From NCBI GenBank assembly GCA_028753945.1, contig JAPNXP010000008.1, positions 124,001 to 188,000 of the forward strand: a stretch of DNA of 64,000 nt, given 5' to 3'. The notes under the pieces are model-generated. The model did no database searches and was not told where the DNA came from. It saw only the letters and a program-made list of their open reading frames with translations. The position numbers and the translations under genes are program-made. Origin of the DNA: Hexactinellida sp. DTS-2022 (lineage: Eukaryota > Porifera > Hexactinellida). This document shows positions 54,201 through 62,818 of the stretch, piece after piece. Numbering within the stretch: position 1 is the first letter of the stretch; each line of letters starts with the position of its first letter.

Positions 54201-57200
54201 AGTCTCGTTATAGCGAAGTGCTTGGGACCTGTAAATTACTTCGTTATATCCGGATATTAGTTATATGCGGATAATAATTAATGCATTATTCGCTATATTT
54301 TTAACTGAGTTTTGACACTTGTAATCGAATTTTTTGCTCAAAGTAACCATTTTGGATAACTAACATTTTTATCAATTTAAAAATAATTACCAACTATTGG
54401 CATGATTCTTTGTTTCGAAGAATGACCAAATTAACCATATTCAACTGTATTGTATTATACAGTCAACTCCGCTTAATAGAGTCACCTTACTTTGACCCTA
54501 TTAAGCGGAGAAATCTATTAACCGAAAATTCTTTAAGCCAAAATGTAATTCGTCCTATAAATCCTGTGGAATTTTGTCCCGATTAAGCGTAGAAATCTAT
54601 TATCCGGTGATTCTATTAACCATAATCAACTGTATTGTATTATAACTGAGTTTATGAGCTATATTGCATTAACAGGGATCGACAGGTTTCGGTGGACTTA
54701 AAGGTGACAAAGGTCGCAAGGGATCCTCAGGCGGTGGTGGGAGATCTGGCGGTAGAGGCGCTCCTGGCACTACTGGCGCACCTGTAAGTAGTAGTTGTTG
54801 TTGTTGTTGTTGTTGTTGTTGTCAATTCTAATTTGTGTTTTTTAGTATAAATTAGACTCATTAGAGTGTAAAGGCACAAAATTATAGTGCAAAATTTACA
54901 CTAAAAAAACCTGGATTTAGTTAGTTTTTTGTAAATTGCTGTTGTTGTTGTTGTTGTTGTTACTGTAGCTTCATTGGTCTCTGTTTTTTGCACAAAATTA
55001 TTGTGTAAAAATTATGTCTTAAAAAACCTGGCCTTAGTTAGTTTTTTGTATATTGCTGTTGTTGTTGGTATAATTGTTGTCGGTGTAATTGTTGTTGTTG
55101 TTGTTGTTATTATTATACTGTGTAGGGTGTTGGTGGAGGATTAGGAGCTCCTGGCGTCGGAGGGCCCCCGGGCCCCCAAGGCACGAGGGGACAGATCGGA
55201 CCTGACGGGTCCCGCGGGTCTCAGGGAGAAAACGGACCCAATGGAATTCCAGGCGCTCCTGGCCGAAAGGGATCTGTTGGACAAACTGTAAGTTTGAAAA
55301 TATATATAACTAACAAACACACTAACAAACTATCTAACTAATAAACTAACTAACTAACAAAAGCAAACTTTCAAACTAAAAACTAACTAACAAACTAACT
55401 AGCAAATACGTAAATAAACTAACAAACTAACAAACTAATTAACTAACTATCAAACAAACAAACTAACTAACTATGCCTAATAGCAAGTCGCATTTCGCAC
55501 GTTTAATGAATTAGTCAACTAAGATATTAACTACTACTGTAGTGAATTCATTAACAATAATTTATTATATTAACTTCTACTGCTTATTAGGGAACCTCAG
55601 GAGAGCGAGGTCCGGAGGGCTCGGGGGGTCGAACAGGGCCCCAGGGCAGTCAGGGGGAGAGCGGGGCACAAGGTACCACCGGGGGTCCGGGCCTACCGGG
55701 CGCCCCTGGACAACAGGGAGATGGGGGTCCAGTTGGGACATCCGGTCAGGACGGAGAAACCGGAGCGAAAGGACTGAAGGGAATATCTGGATTGGATCGA
55801 TTTCCTGTGAGTTATCTGTTGTAATTGTAGATACAGTCTCGTTATAACTAAAGCCTGGTTATTAGCATGATGTATACATAGATATCGTATGCAGTGAACT
55901 CTCGTTATAACGAAGTGCTTTGGACCTGTAAATTCCTCGGTCCCAATTAAACAAATCCCAATTTTTGTATTAAGTTGAGAACGCTTATTATGAAGTCTCT
56001 ATTATGAACACAATTTTGGTGTTCATAATAAGAAAGAACCTGACTTTATTTTTCGAATTTTATAATCAGAGCATACCATAATCCTATTTCTAATTTGTAT
56101 ACAGGTAAACCTCCGAAATGCGACACTTTGGGAGCAGCGCTTGTGCCGTATGTCGTATTTCAGAGGTTCCGCTTTTAGAGGTTTACCTGTAGACCTCTTT
56201 AATACACTGTAGGTACCTAATACATTTATATTACATTGTTTGTATAGGGACCTAATACATTTATAATACATTATTTGTATAGGGACCTAATACATTTATA
56301 TTACATTGTTTGTATAGGGACCTAATACATTTATAATACTTACATTGTTTGTATAGGGACCTCTTGGCGAAACAGGTGAGAAGGGCTCTCAGGGCGATGG
56401 CGGAGCTTTCGGTTCCAGAGGTGACGTAGGAAGACAAGGTTTTAACGGACGCAGTGGGTCAGAAGGAACACAGGGAGCGACAGGTAGATCAGGGCCCCCC
56501 GGTATCCCCGGACTACAGGTGAGTACAGAGTTTGTTTGTTCTTGTTTGTAAAGATAACAAACAGACATATAAACAACAAATAACAAACAAATAATACACA
56601 AATGAACAAACAGATAATCAAACAAACAGATAAACAAATAACAGATAATTAAACAAATAGACAGATAAACAAATTTACGAATAAATACAACAAATAAACT
56701 AACAAACAAACAAACCCACAAATTAACAAACAAACAAATAGATCTAACTTTGGAGTACATATATTATATAGTTTTTATATTGCACTATTTATTATAGGGA
56801 AACCCAGGTGAATCAGGACCTAATGGTGACAACGGTGGAGTTGGACCAGTTGTAAGTTTATTTCCAATGCAGTCAACATCCGTTAATTCGAATAAACGTT
56901 TTTTCAAACATTCGCTAATTCGACCAAACTTATATTTTCCTTGAGAGTTCGAATTAACTAATGTTGACTGTAATACCAGTTGCATAACAATACACACAGT
57001 ACTGCTTATTGTAAACAGTTTTTGTCTGCTTAATATGAAGGTTTTCTATTATGAACAAGCCTATGGTCCCAAATTAACAACTTACATAGAGTTCGTATTA
57101 AGTTGAGTTCGCTTATTATGAAGTCTCTATTATGAACAAAATTTTCAGTCCCTTGAATGTTCATAATTAAAGAACATAACTGTATAATTAAACATGAATA

Positions 57201-58962
57201 ACAATACATAACAGTACACTCTTTATTTGTTGCAAATTAAATTAAATTATTTTTTATTTTTTATTAAATTAACAGACAATACACTCTTCATTTGTTGCAT
57301 AACAATACACTCTCTATTTGTTGCAAATTAAATTAAATTATTTTTTATTTTTTATTAAATTAACAGACATTACACTCTGTATTTATTACATAACAGTACA
57401 CTCTTTATTTGTTACAAATTAAATTAAATTATTATTATGTTTATTATTATTATTATTATTTATTTTAACGGACAATATACTCTTTATTTGTTACATAACA
57501 ATACACACTCTGTATTTATACTATTTAACATAGGGAAACCCAGGGCCACCCGGACCACAGTGTGTCCCCTGCGACTCAGGTTCCCGAGGTGATAGAGGTG
57601 TGCCTGGGCCCCCTGGCCCCCCCGGACCCTCAGCCCCCTCAGGTGGTGGTGGGTCTAATAAATACTCGAGCCACACTGGAGTGGAAACTGCGATTATTCG
57701 CACTTGTATTGAGAAAGAGAACGTACCAAATTCTTGTAAGTTTATACTGATTATTGTTAGAAGTTATAATTTCTATGTACAGACTTAATAATAGGTGTTC
57801 TATTAAGGAACTGATTATTGTTAGAATCTCTATGTACAGACACAATAATAAGTGTCTCTATAGAGGAACTGATTCTTGTTAGGACACAATAATAAGTGTC
57901 TCTATAGAGGAACTGAATGTGTTTATAGTATTTTATTTATAGATATTGATGGAAAATCAGTTGAAGGAAAATTCCTTTGTGATCCTAACCAAGGGTCGCC
58001 ATTCGATTCCATCCCATGTTCATGCAATTCAGAACCTGTTAATATTAACGGAGAAACCTTTACACTCACATGGACTTGCTTTGAGACACCAATGGTAAAA
58101 ATTATTTTAAATCTTCCTTATATGTGGGCGGTCTATAAAAGTCTATAGTACTAGAAACTAAGCAAAAATTTGTAGACCGTCTATAAATCCTGTAGACCAA
58201 AGCCCCTGCCGTCTATGGTTAATAGTATTTATGTAAAAAATAAAAAAACTGGTCTAGAAATAAACGGTCTACATATAAGTTATTTTTATTATTTTTTTAT
58301 TTTTATTATTATTATTTATTATTTTATATTATGAATATTTTCCTTAGCAACAAGACTCGTCCAGTATTATGTATTTCGAAAGCTTCGAGGCTGCCAATCT
58401 AAATATTCTCACAAGTGTTAGCGAATACGTAAAACAGTCAGTTACACTCGGATGCAACTCAACCGACAACTGTCCTAGCTATTATAATGGGTGGAGCGGA
58501 AAACTGAATGTGCAAATGCGAAATTTAAAGGTCAGTCCTTAATAAATAACTATCAAGAAAAAGTGTTTACGTAAACCTTTTGTATTGTAATTTTCAAGGG
58601 TTTTTAACATCGAATATTCACCTTTGCGATGCCGATTTTTATAATGAAAAAATTTGCTGATATATAAGTAACCCCTTAAAAAATGTCATATCTCTTAATA
58701 AAACTATTTTAAGCTTTCCTTACCATGTTAATATACTGAATATAAATTAGAGGTTTACTACACATTATTCCAACAAAAATAGGTTTACGATGACATAAGT
58801 GTATTGGAAGTCACTGAGAAACAACCAAAAATAAATCTCCCTCTCAAATCACTCGGTGTCAACAACTACAATTTACAGACTGAAATAATGAGGTCCCAAG
58901 TGTGCTTCGGTGAGTATGCAAGTATCTCCCACACGAAAACACCTCAAATCTATCAAGATTAA
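43325..58962 (+). CDS. Fibrillar collagen 2 (336-triplet helix plus COLFI C-propeptide)
   Basis: Coding exons by my reading: 43325-43382, 43492-43496, 43565-43582, 43697-43756, 44147-44200, 44617-44670, 45054-45107, 45530-45682, 46152-46205, 46702-46899, 47400-47705, 48222-48329, 48799-48942, 49371-49478, 50126-50179, 50637-50744, 51131-51220, 51732-51785, 51851-51958, 52308-52415, 53027-53134, 53486-53701, 54068-54175, 54676-54783, 55126-55287, 55591-55806, 56357-56518, 56798-56851, 57534-57735, 57943-58094, 58348-58530, 58783-58962. All phases agree, giving 1248 residues. A signal peptide (MKLVYILLITSLVTMVLS) and a short N-propeptide with a CADC motif precede 336 triplets. Gly is replaced at 51759 (Ala), 55798 (Arg) and at two adjacent Cys triplets near 57561. 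An eight-Cys COLFI domain ends SQVCFGEYASIS. Helix exons all start with a whole Gly codon. It is the tandem paralogue of collagen 1. Confidence 0.92.
44398..44570. mobile_element. MITE family D in collagen 2 intron
   Basis: TGCAGTTGACTCCGCTTTAT at the left, TTAAGCGGCGAAAT..GTATACTGTA at the right. Confidence 0.8.
44700..45050. repeat. AACATTGTTGTT minisatellite in collagen 2 intron
   Basis: About 25 units of 12-15 bp (AACATTGTTGTT with or without TG) fill the intron up to the acceptor at 45053. Confidence 0.95.
45120..45470. repeat. AAAC/AAAT microsatellite in collagen 2 intron
   Basis: AAAC-rich tract with a longer internal duplication around GAATGTTTTAACAAACAATT (near 45185 and 45292). 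Confidence 0.9.
45700..45940. repeat. 30-bp tandem repeat in collagen 2 intron
   Basis: Roughly eight copies of TTAATTATGTCCATTTTAAT followed by ATTAATCGTA. The array is followed directly by a family M element. Confidence 0.9.
45941..46094. mobile_element. MITE family M in collagen 2 intron
   Basis: TACAGTGGTTTTCGCCTAATAG at the left, ACGCGAAACCACTGTA at the right. Confidence 0.92.
48150..48202. repeat. GTT microsatellite in collagen 2 intron
   Basis: About 17 near-perfect trinucleotide units, 20 bp before the exon at 48222. Confidence 0.95.
48965..49180. repeat. AACAACATAC microsatellite in collagen 2 intron
   Basis: Alternating ACAAACAACAATAT / ACAAACAACAACAT units and ACAAC runs. Its open frames on the minus strand are artefacts of the repeat. 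Confidence 0.92.
49690..50080. mobile_element. MITE family A interrupted by another palindromic element
   Basis: The family A left half (TACACTGATGCCGGTTATAA) and right half (TTATAACCGGTGTCC..CATCTACTAT) are split by a roughly 240-bp element at 49748-49986. That element has ends TAAGTTGACTAATT and AATTAGTCAACTTA. A fragment of the same inner element is seen near 55508. Confidence 0.85.
50262..50569. mobile_element. MITE family B with internal triplication, collagen 2 intron
   Basis: Ends ATAACCTCGTTAATACGAACACC and ATTAACGAGGTTCTACAGTA. The inner block from GTTCGCCTTATC to CTTTGAAGGGACTGAAATAG occurs three times in tandem. Confidence 0.88.
50934..51096. mobile_element. MITE family M in collagen 2 intron
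   Basis: TACAGTGGTGTTGTCTAATAGC at the left, CTAGGAACACCACTGTA at the right. Just upstream (50800-50935) is a short repeat around AAATTGCATGCAAAAGTACC. Confidence 0.9.
51288..51410. mobile_element. MITE family A inserted into a second dispersed repeat
   Basis: TACATTGGATGCCGTTTATA at the left, TATATCCGGCATCTACTGTA at the right. The flanks 51247-51287 and 51411-51540 match one uninterrupted sequence at about 49512-49680 (CAAGGAATTATCCAGGAGCG, AAATTTGGAAT), so that copy shows the empty site. Confidence 0.88.
52483..52620. mobile_element. Palindromic element (TACACTGTTCTCTCTAATGGTCCAC) inserted in a family B copy
   Basis: The left end ACTGTTCTCTCTAATGGTCCAC is partly mirrored by GTGGACAATTTGAGAGAACAGACTGTA. 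The flanks 52440-52482 and 52621-52651 are the interior and right end of a family B element. Confidence 0.8.
52817..52998. mobile_element. MITE family C (reverse orientation) in collagen 2 intron
   Basis: CGTTATATCCGACTTGGTTA and TAACGGGAGTTCACTGTA at the right mirror the family C left end. A family B fragment (52701-52780) precedes it. Confidence 0.85.
53175..53344. mobile_element. MITE family E in collagen 2 intron
   Basis: TACAGTCGAAACCGTTTTTC at the left, AAACCGGTTTCGACTGTA at the right. Confidence 0.92.
53795..54021. mobile_element. Chimera of MITE family A (left) and family F (right)
   Basis: Family A sequence from ATAGTGGATGTCGGTTATAAG runs to TAATGTTCTTAT, then switches at GAACAAGCCCTATGG to family F, which ends AGAACCTGACTGTA. 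There is no family A right end. Confidence 0.8.
54457..54634. mobile_element. MITE family D in collagen 2 intron
   Basis: TACAGTCAACTCCGCTTAATAG at the left, ATTAACCATAATCAACTGTA at the right. A family C fragment is at about 54197-54280. Confidence 0.88.
56099..56195. mobile_element. Palindromic element (TACAGGTAAACCTCCGAAATGCGAC)
   Basis: TACAGGTAAACCTC..AAATGCGACA at the left mirrors TGTCGTATTTCAGAGG..GAGGTTTACCTGTA at the right. It is the only copy I see in the window. A family F fragment lies just upstream (about 55937-56050). Confidence 0.85.
56211..56356. repeat. 35-39-bp minisatellite carrying the 3' splice site of the next exon
   Basis: TTTGTATAG|GGACCT occurs before 56248, 56283 and 56318, and then at the real exon start 56357. 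The units continue TAATACATTTATATTACATTG. An eroded fourth unit (GGTACCTAATAC) is at 56212. Confidence 0.93.
56868..56972. mobile_element. MITE family H in collagen 2 intron
   Basis: TGCAGTCAACATCCGTTAATTC at the left, GAATTAACTAATGTTGACTGTA at the right. Confidence 0.9.
56998..57184. mobile_element. MITE family F in collagen 2 intron
   Basis: GCTTATTGTAAACAGTTTTTGTC at the left, AAAGAACATAACTGTA at the right, with AACAAGCCTATGGTCCCAAA inside. Confidence 0.85.
57185..57530. repeat. Tandem repeat of about 115 bp before a collagen 2 exon
   Basis: Three diverged copies of CACTCTTTATTTGTTGCAAA, TTAAATTAAATTATT and TTTATTAAATTAACAGACA. Each ends with a TTAACAG acceptor-like stretch. The true acceptor, TTTAACATAG, follows at 57533. 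Confidence 0.85.
57738..57915. repeat. 58-bp repeat, third locus
   Basis: Three diverged copies of the unit found at 21421 and 42311 (CTATGTACAGACACAATAAT). The array begins two bases after the donor of the collagen 2 exon ending at 57735. Confidence 0.92.
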
Positions 58963-59562
58963 CTTCTCAAACAAATTGAGAGGAATTCAGTTTTTGTAAT
59001 TTTGTACTTGTTGTAACGATAGTGTACATCCATACATTATTTGTACGTATTATATATAATTTTATTGTTATTTTTGTTTACTAACCTAATATCCAATACT
59101 ATTTATGTTTTGTTTGTCTTTTGGACAACAAATGTGAATTGCTTTGTAAACATTTTTGTTTGTTTGTTTGTATTAGTTGTTATATTTTAGAATTAAATGG
59201 TGTCTTAGTATTTAACACTTGTACTTTAAATATACTTTAAATTTACTAATAATATCTATTGATAAACACATGCAATTCTATATAAGCCTATGACGCTTAT
59301 ATACTATGTATGTATCTTTTTCAAATTTATCTTAAATCGTGGCCCTATAATAAACACTGGTCTTTATGACCAACATTCAAATTATACATCTCATGTTTAG
59401 AGATTTTTTATTATAGTAAATTGAATAAGCTCATCATTTTAGGCTTTTTTGGGTTTCCCAAATATTAAATCATTCTTTCCTCTAAATTGAATTACAACCA
59501 CATGGACTGTCCTCAATAGTTTCCCTAATTCTCCCTAAATTCCATAAAGACATCCAAGCGCG
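58963..59562. other. Collagen 2 3' UTR and spacer
   Basis: AT-rich, without repeats I recognise and with no further exon. It separates the matrix genes from the small membrane-protein array. Confidence 0.6.
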
Positions 59563-60057
59563 ATGGTATTCAATTCCATTTCTCCTCTTTTGTTTCTAAC
59601 GGTCTTATTTCTCACATTACACTTTTGTCAAGGTCATTTATCTAACATTGAAGATTCTTTGATAAGACCAGCCAGAAGTCATTACTATTATTACTATTAT
59701 TATTATTACTCGTATGGAGTATACGACTACCAACCTGGTTGGACATACGTTCTTTCAATGGTTGTTTGCTGCATTATTTGTGCTCTCCCTTGTATCCTAT
59801 TTGGAATATGTGCTTGTATTGCCTTTTATATAAGTAGTAAGAATTCGTCTACAATGAATCATTATATCGACACTACAACACGACTGCCTAATTACACACA
59901 AACTTCCTACCCTCAATATTGCTATCCACAGCGTGTACATACAGGGAATTATTACACACCAATAACACCAGACATTCCAAAGACCCAGATTGATCGTTAC
60001 CCTGATGCTCTGCCCCCTGCTTATATTACTATGCAGGAACAGTCGCATCCTAACTGA
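59563..60057 (+). CDS. Tyr-rich single-TM PPxY protein, array copy 1
   Basis: Single exon, 164 residues. A signal peptide (residues 1-24, ending FCQG) is followed by a short luminal part with a run of nine Tyr. One Cys-rich TM at about residues 62-89 has CCIICALPCILFGICAC. The Pro/Tyr/Thr-rich tail ends with LPPAYITM, whose PPAY is a PPxY motif for WW domains such as NEDD4-type E3 ligases. The layout is that of the loose Shisa/CYYR1/WBP1-like class of single-TM Cys-rich adaptors; orthology is not claimed. It is the most diverged member of the array, and unlike the others it shows no acceptor-like AG before its start. Confidence 0.75.
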   Translation: MVFNSISPLLFLTVLFLTLHFCQGHLSNIEDSLIRPARSHYYYYYYYYYSYGVYDYQPGWTYVLSMVVCCIICALPCILFGICACIAFYISSKNSSTMNHYIDTTTRLPNYTQTSYPQYCYPQRVHTGNYYTPITPDIPKTQIDRYPDALPPAYITMQEQSHPN

Positions 60058-60210
60058 AATCTGATGATTTTGATATCTCGCTATTCCTTATAAATTATAT
60101 AATATTATTGCTAAATACAATTGTCTAATTTTGTTATTTTTTCACTTCCCCCTAAATATAATTATTTGTATTCAATATTTTCTGTTGATAACAAACTAAT
60201 ATACTTATAC

Positions 60211-60382
60211 TACAGTGGTGTTCGCGTAATAGCTAGTAACATTTTGCACAAATTTGCTTGCTAATAAGGGAACTTACTATTAGAGGAACAGAATTAGCAA
60301 TAAATGCTCGTTTGGGGACTGAAAATAACTTGCTAATAGAGCAATACTGCTATTAGAGCGATTGCTATTAGGCGAACAACAC
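60211..60382. mobile_element. MITE family M upstream of array copy 2
   Basis: TACAGTGGTGTTCGCGTAATAG at the left, GCTATTAGGCGAACAAC at the right. The right terminus is eroded. Confidence 0.88.
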
Positions 60383-60501
60383 GAAATTGAATAACTCGAA
60401 TTTTCAGAAAAAGTTTGTAAAATTGCATTATTAAACAACCACATGTAGATAATAGAATTTCGTTACTAGGCTCTAAGTTACATACAGCTCGTCAGGTAAT
60501 T

Positions 60502-60993
60502 ATGGCGGCAAAGTGGATTTCTATACTAGTGGTTCTAACGTGCGTCCTCGCAATACAATATGTGGAGAGTCTCGAAAATGAACACAACCTTGACAGCAAA
60601 GATTCCTTGGTCAGGCAACGAAGACAATCTTATTATTATTATTACAGTGGATATACTTATATTGGATATACTGGACTTGCTGCCGCCTCAATAGCGATTT
60701 ATGTTGGAGCTTTTATTTGTTGCGTCTTTTGTACCTGTTGTTTGCCATTGATTATCATCGGTATAGTTCTTTGCATTGCTGTGTCTCTTGATAACAAACA
60801 GTCAAATCAACCAAGTCATATTACAACGACTACTACAGTACCACAGACCACTACATATGCACAGGGATATGTCTATCCACAACCAGTGCAAACTCAAGCG
60901 TATCCACCTGCAACTGACATGCCAAAGGTCCCACTTGGTAACTACCCTGGCGCAACCGATGTTGCCCCTCCTTCTTATGCAACGACTCAATAG
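60502..60993 (+). CDS. Tyr-rich single-TM PPxY protein, array copy 2
   Basis: Single exon, 163 residues. A signal peptide (MAAKWISILVVLTCVLAIQY) is followed by a SLVRQRRQSYYYYY segment with a possible dibasic cleavage site. One TM at about residues 62-94 contains FICCVFCTCCLPLIIIG. The tail holds repeated Thr and VYPQPVQTQ, then the conserved DMPKVPLGNYP and a final APPSYATTQ (PPSY). The tail is nearly identical to copy 3, showing recent duplication. Function is unknown; membrane recruitment of WW-domain proteins is inferred from PPxY. TCGTCAG|GTAATT just before the ATG could be a 5' UTR acceptor. Confidence 0.8.
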   Translation: MAAKWISILVVLTCVLAIQYVESLENEHNLDSKDSLVRQRRQSYYYYYSGYTYIGYTGLAAASIAIYVGAFICCVFCTCCLPLIIIGIVLCIAVSLDNKQSNQPSHITTTTTVPQTTTYAQGYVYPQPVQTQAYPPATDMPKVPLGNYPGATDVAPPSYATTQ

Positions 60994-61236
60994 GAGAGTC
61001 AATAGAGTTGCGACCTTAGTTACGCAAACGAACCTTTGCTATTTACTCATAAATAACTTTTCCGAATTTCCCCCATTTTTTACTTATTTTCCATATTTTT
61101 CTATTTCTAAATATATATCACTTCTATAATTATATTACCATAGTACGTATCTGATATTGCATTATTCTATGACCACAAATAGACAATTCATTTACACTAC
61201 AACTCGTATTGTAGTACACTAGTTTTACAGGTTATT

Positions 61237-61758
61237 ATGGCGGTGAAGTGGATTTCTATACTAATGGTTCTAACTTGCATTCTCGCAATACAATGTCTGG
61301 ATAATACACACAACTTCGACAACCAAAAAGATTCCTTAGTCAGGCAACCAAGACTAACCTACTATTACTACTATTACTATTACTCCGGATATTACTATTC
61401 AGGCTATTACTACGGTTATCCACCAACTTGGAGTTATTATGCGTCTGTAATCGGTTGCTGTTTCATTTGCTGTGCCCCTTGTATTATTATTGGTTTGATT
61501 GTTCTCTGTATTGTTGGTTGTACCAGTAACAGACAGTCAAATCAACCAAGTCATTACGTTACAACCACTCCAGTACCACAACAGCCCACTACATATGCAC
61601 AGGGATATGTCTATCCACAGCCAGTGCAGACTCAATGGTATCCACCTGCAACTGACATGCCAAAGGTCCCACTTGGTAACTACCCTGCAACAACTGATGT
61701 TGCCCCTCCTTCTTATGCAAATACTCAAGGGGAGCCTCACATAGGGTTCCAAACTTAG
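61237..61758 (+). CDS. Tyr-rich single-TM PPxY protein, array copy 3
   Basis: Single exon, 173 residues, the longest of the family. A signal peptide (MAVKWISILMVLTCILAIQC) is followed by SLVRQPRL and an expanded Tyr tract interrupted by SG pairs (TAT/TAC repeats in the DNA). The TM at about residues 74-96 has GCCFICCAPCIIIGLIVLC. The tail contains YVYPQPVQTQ, DMPKVPLGNYP and APPSYANTQ, and ends EPHIGFQT. The GFQ ending is shared with copies 4 and 5. The preceding ACTAGTTTTACAG is the same acceptor-like upstream sequence as in later copies. Confidence 0.8.
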   Translation: MAVKWISILMVLTCILAIQCLDNTHNFDNQKDSLVRQPRLTYYYYYYYYSGYYYSGYYYGYPPTWSYYASVIGCCFICCAPCIIIGLIVLCIVGCTSNRQSNQPSHYVTTTPVPQQPTTYAQGYVYPQPVQTQWYPPATDMPKVPLGNYPATTDVAPPSYANTQGEPHIGFQT

Positions 61759-61957
61759 TTACACAAACGGACCTTTGCTATTCACTTCCCATTATTACTA
61801 TTATTATTCTAACTTTCCCTATTTTAGCATATTTTCCCTACTTTTCTCACTCTAATGAATTTCACTTTCTCTAATTATATTTCCATTACTCGAGTATCTG
61901 TTAATTATTCCCAAATTGCATTATTCTATATCAACTTATAGGGAATTGATTCACAAT

Positions 61958-62124
61958 TACAGTGGTGTTCCCCTAATAGCAATGTATATTGCTCGATTAG
62001 CTAATTATTTCAGTCCCCAAGCGAGCATTTAATGTTAATTCTGTTCCTCTAATAGCAAGTTCGCCTATTAGCAAAGAGAATTTCATGCAAAATGCGATTT
62101 GCTATTATACAAACACCACTGTAT
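61958..62124. mobile_element. MITE family M, complete, 26 bp before array copy 4
   Basis: TACAGTGGTGTTCCCCTAATAG at the left, TATACAAACACCACTGTA at the right. The next bases, TAGAATACACTAGTTACAGG, lead directly into the gene start. Confidence 0.93.
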
Positions 62125-62149
62125 AGAATACACTAGTTACAGGTTCTCA

Positions 62150-62548
62150 ATGGAGGTAAAGTGGATTTATATACTAATGGTTCTAACTTGCATTCTCGCA
62201 ATACAATGTATGGACCATTCTAGTTATTATAATTACGCTGGGTATCACTCCAATGAATCCTTTAACGCCTTTGACCCAACAACTTATATTTCATTATTTC
62301 TTTCTTGTGGTTTATGTTGTGTGCCTACTTGTATTTGTTGTATCTGTTTTTACCTTTGTGGTTGTATGCGTGATAAACAACCAAATGAACCAAACCCAAC
62401 CACTACTACATACTCACAACCTGTACAGACGCAGGTGTTTCCACCTGCAATTAACATGCCAAAGGTCCCACATGGTAACTACCCTGATGTTGCCCCTCCT
62501 TCTTACGAATCAATTCAAGAGCAACCTCACATAGGATTCCAATTTTGA
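62150..62548 (+). CDS. Single-TM PPxY protein, array copy 4 (short, poly-Tyr lost)
   Basis: Single exon, 132 residues. I use the ATG at 62150, because the longer open frame upstream runs through a mobile element and only this start gives the shared MEVKWIYILMVLTCILAIQC signal peptide. The Tyr tract is reduced to SSYYNYAGY. The TM region at about residues 48-77 carries CGLCCVPTCICCICFYLCGC. The tail has TYSQPVQTQVFPPAINMPK, DVAPPSYESIQ (PPSY) and a GFQF end. Copies 4 to 6 form a closely related subgroup distinct from 1 to 3. Confidence 0.78.
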   Translation: MEVKWIYILMVLTCILAIQCMDHSSYYNYAGYHSNESFNAFDPTTYISLFLSCGLCCVPTCICCICFYLCGCMRDKQPNEPNPTTTTYSQPVQTQVFPPAINMPKVPHGNYPDVAPPSYESIQEQPHIGFQF

Positions 62549-62702
62549 TAACACAAATGAATTTTAACCATTTATTATACTTTCCTACTTTTTAATTCCT
62601 TATATTATTGTTATCGCTTGATAGCTTTTTATAATACAATATTTTTTTGCCCTTTGTTGGAGTAAATAACATACGTTGCATAACTTGCATATACAACTTA
62701 TT

Positions 62703-62793
62703 GTTAATTCTGTTCCTCTAATAGCAAGTTCGCCTATTAGCAAAGCTAATTTAGTGCAAAATTCGACTTGCTATTATACAAACACCACTGTAT
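62703..62793. mobile_element. MITE family M, left-truncated, 25 bp before array copy 5
   Basis: Only the right half is present, from TTAATTCTGTTCCTCTAATAGC to CAAACACCACTGTA. It is followed by TAGTAATACATTAGTTACAGG and the gene start, as in copies 4 and 6. Confidence 0.88.
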
Positions 62794-62818
62794 AGTAATA
62801 CATTAGTTACAGGTTCTC

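Noticed and set aside
60776-61129. Alternative + strand frames inside the small membrane-protein genes (also 61499, 62253, 62970)
   Set aside because: They are out-of-frame shadows of the PPxY tails. They resemble each other only because the true genes are duplicates.
62099-62149. 17-residue N-terminal extension of array copy 4
   Set aside because: It lies in the end of a family M element and the leader; other copies start at the MEVKW/MAVKW methionine.
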